Positions 58,216 to 64,000 of a stretch of DNA of 64,000 bases are shown piece after piece. The number at the start of each line of letters is the position of its first letter. Position 1 is the stretch's first letter. Source of the DNA: Piper betle (lineage: Eukaryota; Streptophyta; Magnoliopsida; Piperales; Piperaceae); the NCBI GenBank assembly GCA_033002965.1, contig JAURVB010012656.1, positions 1-64,000 of the forward strand, in the 5' to 3' direction. Under the pieces are notes generated by a model, which searched no databases, was not told where the DNA came from, and worked only from the letters and a program-made list of their open reading frames with translations. A program made the translations under genes and the position numbers.

Positions 58216-61200
58216 TTATGCTACAAAAAGGCTAGGATATTTTCTGGCCATTTCCTGTTCAGTCTCCCATGTCGCTTCTTCTGATCCCTGATTTCTCCAT
58301 AATACCTTTACCAAAGGGATTTCCTTGCTACGGAGTGTCTTTGTTTCCCTTGCCAAGATTCGAATCGGTTTTTCCTCGTAGGTTAAATCCGATTGTAGCT
58401 CTAAATCTGCAAAATTTGTGATAATGTGATTCTCATCTCGTACATATTTCTTTAGCATTGACACATGAAAGACATTGTGTACACCATCAAGGCTTGGTGG
58501 TAATGCTAATCTATATGCACAACTTCCGATTCGATCCAAAATTGGAAATGGTCCTATGAATCTTGGCTTCAACTTCCCTGATGTTCTAAATCTGATCACT
58601 CCCTTTTTAGGTGAGGTCTTAAGGTAGACGAACTCCCCAACTTGGAATTCTAAGTCCTTCCTTCGAGTATCAGCATAACTTTTCTGCCGATCCTGAGCTG
58701 CCTTAAGCCTTTGCTGGATGAGTTGCACCTTTTCAGCTGCTTCTCTCACCATTTCTGGCCCGACTATAACCATCTCTGTAGATTCCAACCAGCATGATGG
58801 AGATCGACAAGGCCTACCGTATAAGGCTTCAAACGGTGCCATTCCTATACTGGCTTGGTAAGAGTTATTATAGGTGAATTCAGCCAAGGCTAAGTGTTTC
58901 TCCCAATCTCCTCCCCAATCGAGGATGCAAGCTCTCAACAAATCCTCCAAGGTTTGATTGGTCCTCTCACTTTGACCATCACTTTGGGGGTGATATGCTG
59001 TACTTAACTTGATTTGGGTCCCCATAGCTTTTTGGAAAACTTCCCAAAAATGTGACGTGAATAGGGGATCTCTGTCAGAGACTATCTCCTTCGGAATTCC
59101 ATGCAGCCTGACAATGTTATTTATGTACAGTTCTGCTAAGTATTCCGCAGTCCTTGTTGATTTTGTGGGGATAAAATGAGCTGCCTTAGTCAAACGGTCC
59201 ACAACTACCCATATAGAGTCATGTCTCTTCAAAGTCCTTGGGAGTTTAGTAATAAAATCACATGTGACACGCTCCCATTTCCAGGTAGGTATCTCTAAAG
59301 GTTGTAATAATCCACCGGGTAGTTGATGTTGGGCTTTGATCAATTGGCACGTCTGACACTTGGAAACAAAATCCACCACATCCCTCTTCATTCCAACCCA
59401 CCAGTAGGTTCGTTTCAAGTCCTGGTACATCTTTGTAACACCAGGGTGTATTGAGAACCTTGAACGATGAGCTTCTTCCAGAATATCTCGTTTTAATGCA
59501 TCATTGTTGGGTACACACAACCTCCCTCTAAATCTGATTACACTGTTGGAATCTGCTACAATGTTGGGAGTTTTGTCCAACATTTCATTCAGCTTCTCAT
59601 CTTCCATTTGTGTTAGCTTAACTCGGTCCACCAATTCATTGGAGATAACCAGGTTCGCCAGTATTCCTGTCATTTGTTCCACCGGGTTAATAGCTACCAC
59701 CTCAGCTGACATAGCCCAAAGTCTAGCTAGTTGTTGACCCTTGTCCATCTTGCCCTTCCGACTCAACGCGTCGGCCACAACGTTCGCTTTTCCCGGGTGG
59801 TATAAAATTTGGAAATCATAGTCCTTCAAGTATTCTATCCACCGTCTCTGTCGAAGGTTAAGGTCATTCTGGGTGAAGATATACTTCAAACTTTGATGGT
59901 CGGTGAAAACTTCGAACTGGGCCCCATACAAGTAGTGCCTCCAAATCTTTAGGGCAAAAACTACTGCTGCCAGTTCCAAGTCATGGGTCGCATAATTTTG
60001 CTCGTGAATCTTCAATTGGCGAGATGCGTAAGCCACCACCTTACCATCTTGCATAAGGACGCATCCTAAACCCAACCGAGACGCATCACTGAAGACTACG
60101 AATCCTTCATTACCATTAGGCAGGGTCAAGACTGGTGCAGTTGTTAGACTCTTCTTTAGAGACTGGAAACTCTCCTCACACTTACTACTCCATTCAAACC
60201 TAACCCCCTTCCTTGTAAGTTTGGTCATCGGCGATGCTACTAAGGAAAAGTCTTTAATGAATTTCCTATAGTAACCCGCCAAACCGAGGAAGCTTCTGAT
60301 ATCAGTGACTGACTTAGGTTGTGGCCAATCAATGACTGCTTTCACTTTTGACGGATCCACTGCAACTCCCGCCTTTGAGACAACATGTCCGAGGAAATTC
60401 ACCTCCTTCAACCAGAAGTCACACTTTGATAATTTGGCGAACAGTTGATTCTCTCTCAATACTTGAAGAGCAATGGACAAGTGTTTCCCATGGTCCTCCT
60501 CATTATTTGAATAGACCAGAATGTCGTCCACAAACACAATAATAAACTTATCCAAGTATTCGTGGAACACTGTGTTCATAAGTGACATAAAGGCCGCTGG
60601 TGCATTTGTCAGACCAAAAGGCATAACCAGAAACTCATAATGTCCATAGCGAGTTCGGAAAGCCGTTTTCTGTATGTCAGATTCCTGCACCCGTAGTTGA
60701 TGGTATCCGGACCGCAAGTCTATTTTTGAGAATATTCCGGCTGTTTTCAACTGATCAAATAAATCATCAATCCTCGGTAAGGGGTACCGATTCTTGACTG
60801 TCATTTGATTGAGCTGACGATAGTCAATACACAATCGAAGTGAGCCATCCTTCTTCTTTACAAAAAGAACAGGGGCTCCCCAGGGTGAAGTACTTGGTCG
60901 TATGAAGCCTGCCTGCAACAGCTCTTCTAATTGACTCTTTAACTCCTTGAGTTCCGCTGGAGCCATGCGGTATGGTGCTTTAGAAATTGGTGATACTCCC
61001 GGTGCTAGGTCAATGACAAACTCCACTGCCCGCTTAGGAGGTAACCCTGGAAGTTCACCTGGAAATACGTCCGGAAATTCTGCTACCACCGGAATCATTG
61101 ACAACTCTTTGGGTTTGGACTCAGGCTCCTCTAGAGTTGCCGAAAAAGCTTTACAACCCTCACCAAACCACTCAGTTGCCTCACTAACCGACACAATACA

Positions 61201-62853
61201 AGAGGATGGATCATTCCATGACCCTTGGAAAATGACCCCCATCTCACAATTACAAGGTTTAGTCAATACTCTCCTCCCTTTACAGTCGAGAAAAGCCTGG
61301 TGTGCAGACAACCAGTCCATTCCCAACAGTACATCAAATCCTATTATCCCATAGACAATGAAATTCCACACATAGGGTTTCCCTTGTATATCCAAGGATA
61401 GGTTAGTCACTCCTAACGTTGTGACCTCCCCTTCTCCCGTTGCGGTGGTGACCCTATAAGTCTTAGGTAATGTAGACGTTTGGAGTCCTAAACTCTTAAC
61501 TAATCGGGATGATAGGAACGAATGCGTACACCCTGAGTCAAATAAAACATCCACACTAACACTTTGAATCAGGATTTTACCTCGAACTGTGTGGTCCTCA
61601 TTCTCAGCGTCCTCGACTTCGACTGCAAAGAGTTTCGCCTTCCCTTTGTCCACTTGTTTTGCAGGTGCTGGGTAGCGATTAGGAGCTGGTGTCTTCTCCT
61701 TTTCAGGTTGCTCCTGTTGTTGCTTCAGGGGCTGACGACACTCGTTTTGCAAGTGTCCCGTCCTTCCACAATTGTAGCACCTACGGGGCTCCCTGCATAA
61801 CCCTGAATGCATCTTGTTGCAATTTTTACATAGTCGATACGGAATCTCCTGAAACTTCCTTTTGCGGTTCCCATCGACATTCCGTTGATAGTTCTGCTGC
61901 TGGTGTTCTTCAGACCTGTTTTTGCTACTACCCTGGTTGGCGTTCTTATGTTGCATAGTAGCCTTCCCTTGTTTCTGTGCACGGACATAGTCGTACACCA
62001 ACTCATGAGTAGTGGCTGCTTCAATCACTTCGGTTATAGTGCCTCTTGGCGCCGTAGCTACCCTACTCCTCAATTCTGGCTTTAACCCCCAGAAAAATTT
62101 GTCTGCTCTGGCCCGGGCAGTTGCCAGACTTCCAGATGCAAATCTCTCCAGTTGCAAGAAATTTTTGGCATACTCTCGGACTGAATCATCCTTCTGAGTT
62201 AGAGTGGCAAATTCCAGTGCTTTCTTCTGGACAACAGACTCAGGAAAATATTGTCCATTAAAAGCTGTTACAAATTCCGCCCAAGGAATGGACGAAATCT
62301 CCCGTTGATAGAACACAGTCTTCTCCATGGACTTCCACCAATAGGATGCTTCCTCCTGAAGCATGCATGTCGCCAACCTCACTTGATGGCGATGAGGCAC
62401 AGAGAGAGCTCTAAATGCTTTTTCAGTAATGTCCAACCAGCTCTCTGCCTTCATTGGATCAGTCCCTCCAATGAATACCTCAGCTCCGTTCTTCCGGAAT
62501 TTCTCTACAGTGTATCGATCACTGTCATCCCCATTTGGCAGTACCACTTGTTGGACTACCGGTGGCACCGGGTTTGGAAGTTCTCCTTGCTCGCCCGGGT
62601 CAGCTATTCCTACCCGCTCTTGGGCGCTCCCCTGATCCCCATTTGGGACGTTACTAGGACCCGCAGCCGAATTTGGAGCTCCATTCCCCATTACCAATCC
62701 CGGTAACCTCTGAACCATGTTCTGAACAACAGAAGTGGTATTTTCTGAAGCCTGCGCTAGTCCCTGTATGGCCGTCAAAATTTGGCCTAACACACTCTCA
62801 AGGTTTGTGTCTGACTGCGCAGCTTGGCTCGACTTCCTTCGGGTGCCTGCCAT
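58216..62853 (-). CDS. Gag-Pol polyprotein of element D (1545 aa)
   Basis: A single open frame encodes the whole replication set. Gag: about residues 115-290, with zinc knuckle [14 protein letters not shown] at 359-372. Aspartic protease: active site [10 protein letters not shown], Asp439. RT: about 640-830, with [13 protein letters not shown] at 690-702 and catalytic FVDD at 774-777. RNase H: about 915-1030, with Asp923, Glu960, Asp985 and Asp1028. Integrase: zinc site His1129, His1136, Cys1166, Cys1169; catalytic Asp1199, Asp1260 and Glu1296 with 35 residues between the last two. The C-terminal 1490-1545 region ([20 protein letters not shown]) is a chromodomain-like tail that in Tekay/Del elements guides insertion into heterochromatin. 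No stop or frameshift is present, so it looks functional. ATG at 62853 follows TTTTAG; stop TAA at 58216. Confidence 0.97.
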   Translation of the reverse strand: MAGTRRKSSQAAQSDTNLESVLGQILTAIQGLAQASENTTSVVQNMVQRLPGLVMGNGAPNSAAGPSNVPNGDQGSAQERVGIADPGEQGELPNPVPPVVQQVVLPNGDDSDRYTVEKFRKNGAEVFIGGTDPMKAESWLDITEKAFRALSVPHRHQVRLATCMLQEEASYWWKSMEKTVFYQREISSIPWAEFVTAFNGQYFPESVVQKKALEFATLTQKDDSVREYAKNFLQLERFASGSLATARARADKFFWGLKPELRSRVATAPRGTITEVIEAATTHELVYDYVRAQKQGKATMQHKNANQGSSKNRSEEHQQQNYQRNVDGNRKRKFQEIPYRLCKNCNKMHSGLCREPRRCYNCGRTGHLQNECRQPLKQQQEQPEKEKTPAPNRYPAPAKQVDKGKAKLFAVEVEDAENEDHTVRGKILIQSVSVDVLFDSGCTHSFLSSRLVKSLGLQTSTLPKTYRVTTATGEGEVTTLGVTNLSLDIQGKPYVWNFIVYGIIGFDVLLGMDWLSAHQAFLDCKGRRVLTKPCNCEMGVIFQGSWNDPSSCIVSVSEATEWFGEGCKAFSATLEEPESKPKELSMIPVVAEFPDVFPGELPGLPPKRAVEFVIDLAPGVSPISKAPYRMAPAELKELKSQLEELLQAGFIRPSTSPWGAPVLFVKKKDGSLRLCIDYRQLNQMTVKNRYPLPRIDDLFDQLKTAGIFSKIDLRSGYHQLRVQESDIQKTAFRTRYGHYEFLVMPFGLTNAPAAFMSLMNTVFHEYLDKFIIVFVDDILVYSNNEEDHGKHLSIALQVLRENQLFAKLSKCDFWLKEVNFLGHVVSKAGVAVDPSKVKAVIDWPQPKSVTDIRSFLGLAGYYRKFIKDFSLVASPMTKLTRKGVRFEWSSKCEESFQSLKKSLTTAPVLTLPNGNEGFVVFSDASRLGLGCVLMQDGKVVAYASRQLKIHEQNYATHDLELAAVVFALKIWRHYLYGAQFEVFTDHQSLKYIFTQNDLNLRQRRWIEYLKDYDFQILYHPGKANVVADALSRKGKMDKGQQLARLWAMSAEVVAINPVEQMTGILANLVISNELVDRVKLTQMEDEKLNEMLDKTPNIVADSNSVIRFRGRLCVPNNDALKRDILEEAHRSRFSIHPGVTKMYQDLKRTYWWVGMKRDVVDFVSKCQTCQLIKAQHQLPGGLLQPLEIPTWKWERVTCDFITKLPRTLKRHDSIWVVVDRLTKAAHFIPTKSTRTAEYLAELYINNIVRLHGIPKEIVSDRDPLFTSHFWEVFQKAMGTQIKLSTAYHPQSDGQSERTNQTLEDLLRACILDWGGDWEKHLALAEFTYNNSYQASIGMAPFEALYGRPCRSPSCWLESTEMVIVGPEMVREAAEKVQLIQQRLKAAQDRQKSYADTRRKDLEFQVGEFVYLKTSPKKGVIRFRTSGKLKPRFIGPFPILDRIGSCAYRLALPPSLDGVHNVFHVSMLKKYVRDENHIITNFADLELQSDLTYEEKPIRILARETKTLRSKEIPLVKVLWRNQGSEEATWETEQEMARKYPSLFVA

Positions 62854-63015
62854 CTAAAATTTATTCCGTTATGGTTCATTAATTTTTTTTCAATGATTAC
62901 TTAGGTTTATTAGGGAGTCCACTAATTCCCTAATGACATACCCTATTGGAGAAAAATAAAATATTAGACTCTTCAACAAGGTACTTGAGTCATAAGATGT
63001 GAGCTTTTGGGAAAC

Positions 63016-63031
63016 CTGGCTCTGATTACCA
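63016..63031 (-). promoter_or_regulatory. Primer binding site of element D, with one extra base
   Basis: Minus strand TGGTAATCAGAGCCAG begins about three bases after the 5' LTR. Relative to the initiator-Met-type TGGTATCAGAGCC it has one added A after TGGT. The remaining complementarity to the tRNA end, CCTGGCTCTGAT plus ACCA, is kept. Confidence 0.8.
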
Positions 63032-63033
63032 CC

Positions 63034-64000
63034 TGTAACGACCCGCCATTTTTCACGATATTGTGGGCCTAACTGGCTAGTTGTTACTCAAAAGTAAGTA
63101 ATTATGTCAAACATTTTTTATAAATAATAACATACATAAACATCCCACAGTCTTGGACCGTTTCCCAGCAGCCACACTTATTTCTCAATTTAAAAGAAAA
63201 GGAGTCCTCATATTTATTTTGCTCCATACTCTGGATGTCAATCACCTAATCTTGTATCTGCACACCTGCGGAGGCAATTCCGCATTAGTGATTACAACAC
63301 TAAGTAGTATAATAGATAAAACAAAACAAGTACATTCCACTATTTCCTTATGTTTATTTTAATATGCGGTGGAGCGATTCCGCTATACTCCAAAACAATG
63401 CGGAGGAGGTGTCCGCTGTGATCCGCACACCCCGGCCGTAGCCTTTTTATGGGGAGGCTACCACTACCGTCTCCAGTGCCAGTGCCTCGCACACCCCGGC
63501 CGTAGCCTTTTTGTGGGGTAGCTATCACTGCACTCGGGTGATTGCTATGCCCCGTTTGTGGGGAAGCTCTCACTACCAATTCTAGTGCCAGTGCCTCGCA
63601 CACCCCGGCCGTAGCCTTTTTATGGGGAGGCTATCACTGCACTCCAGTGCCAATGCCTTGCACACCCCGGCCGTAGCCTTTTTGTGGAGCGGCTATCACT
63701 GCACTCAGGTGATCGCTATGCCCCGTTTGTGGGGAAGCTCTCACTGCCAACTCTAGTGCCAGTGCCTCACACACCCCGGCCGTAGCCTTTTTATGGGGCG
63801 GCTATCACTGCACTCAGTGCCAGTGCCTCACACACCCCGGCCGTAGCCTTTTTATGGGGCGGCAATCACTGCACTCTAGTGCGATGGAGGAATCGGTGTG
63901 CCTCACTCACCCCGGCCGTAGCCTTTTTATGGGGCGGCTATCACTACTCCAAAACAATATCGATGCATTACATGATTCACACACATAACACGACCCAGTG
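63034..64000 (-). repeat. 5' LTR of element D, cut by the window edge
   Basis: The last 967 bp of the 5' LTR (the TGTAACGACCC end at 63034) match 56465-57430 except for one substitution and one T-run indel. It contains the seven-copy array. The promoter part lies beyond 64000. Confidence 0.95.

Larger units (their letters stand above)
56465..64000 (-). mobile_element. Element D: intact-looking Tekay/Del-type chromovirus
   Basis: Minus-strand element with 3' LTR 56465-58150, purine tract, one uninterrupted polyprotein gene, leader with primer site and 5' LTR from 63034 to beyond the window. In the 967 bp of LTR that can be compared I see one substitution (57326 versus 63895) and one single-base indel in a T-run (near 57212), so the insertion is recent. 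The five bases left of the element are TGTCC (56460-56464); the right flank is outside the window. It lies 6 bp from the end of a TRIM. Confidence 0.95.

Overview
The window is plant nuclear DNA, most likely from a flowering plant: it holds plant-type Ty3/gypsy and Ty1/copia retrotransposons, CACTA transposons, terminal-repeat retrotransposons in miniature (TRIMs), an endogenous pararetrovirus relic and one OVATE-family gene. The species cannot be named from the sequence. There are no rRNA or tRNA genes, no CRISPR arrays and no bacterial operons.

Layout. 1-3663: three partial long LTRs inserted into one another. 3664-11164: element A, a degraded Tekay/Del-type chromovirus (+), whose truncated 3' LTR meets an inverted truncated LTR (11165-13438). 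13439-15590: relics of a caulimovirid-like virus. 15641-22586: the only gene-like island, with an OVATE family protein gene (17778-19066, minus, one apparent frameshift) and a small CACTA-like element. 22587-25800: fragments of a copia element, a CACTA transposase and a TRIM. 25929-31083: a long LTR (minus), a tandem TRIM multimer and an intact TRIM with target-site duplication. 32449-40446: a gag/pol-deleted Athila-like element split by a 2.9-kb solo LTR with a perfect 5-bp duplication. 40978-53203: an old Tekay-like element C, whose 5' LTR carries a 3.2-kb solo LTR (perfect 5-bp duplication) and whose leader carries a probable copia solo LTR. 53204-55995: more inverted LTR pieces. 55996-56458: a complete TRIM (minus). 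56465-64000: element D, a young and apparently intact Tekay-type chromovirus (minus) with one uninterrupted 1545-residue polyprotein; its 5' LTR runs off the window.

How the parts relate. Element D encodes Gag, protease, reverse transcriptase, RNase H, integrase and a chromodomain-like tail, so it could supply proteins in trans. The coding-free TRIMs share with D the last 11 bases of the LTR, an initiator-Met-type primer binding site and an identical 16-base hairpin just before the polypurine tract. The most interesting reading of the window is therefore a parasite-host pair: TRIMs that look like passengers of Tekay chromoviruses. Pairwise LTR comparison by eye gives a rough age order: D very young, element A young by LTR divergence but already defective, the Athila-like element older, element C oldest.
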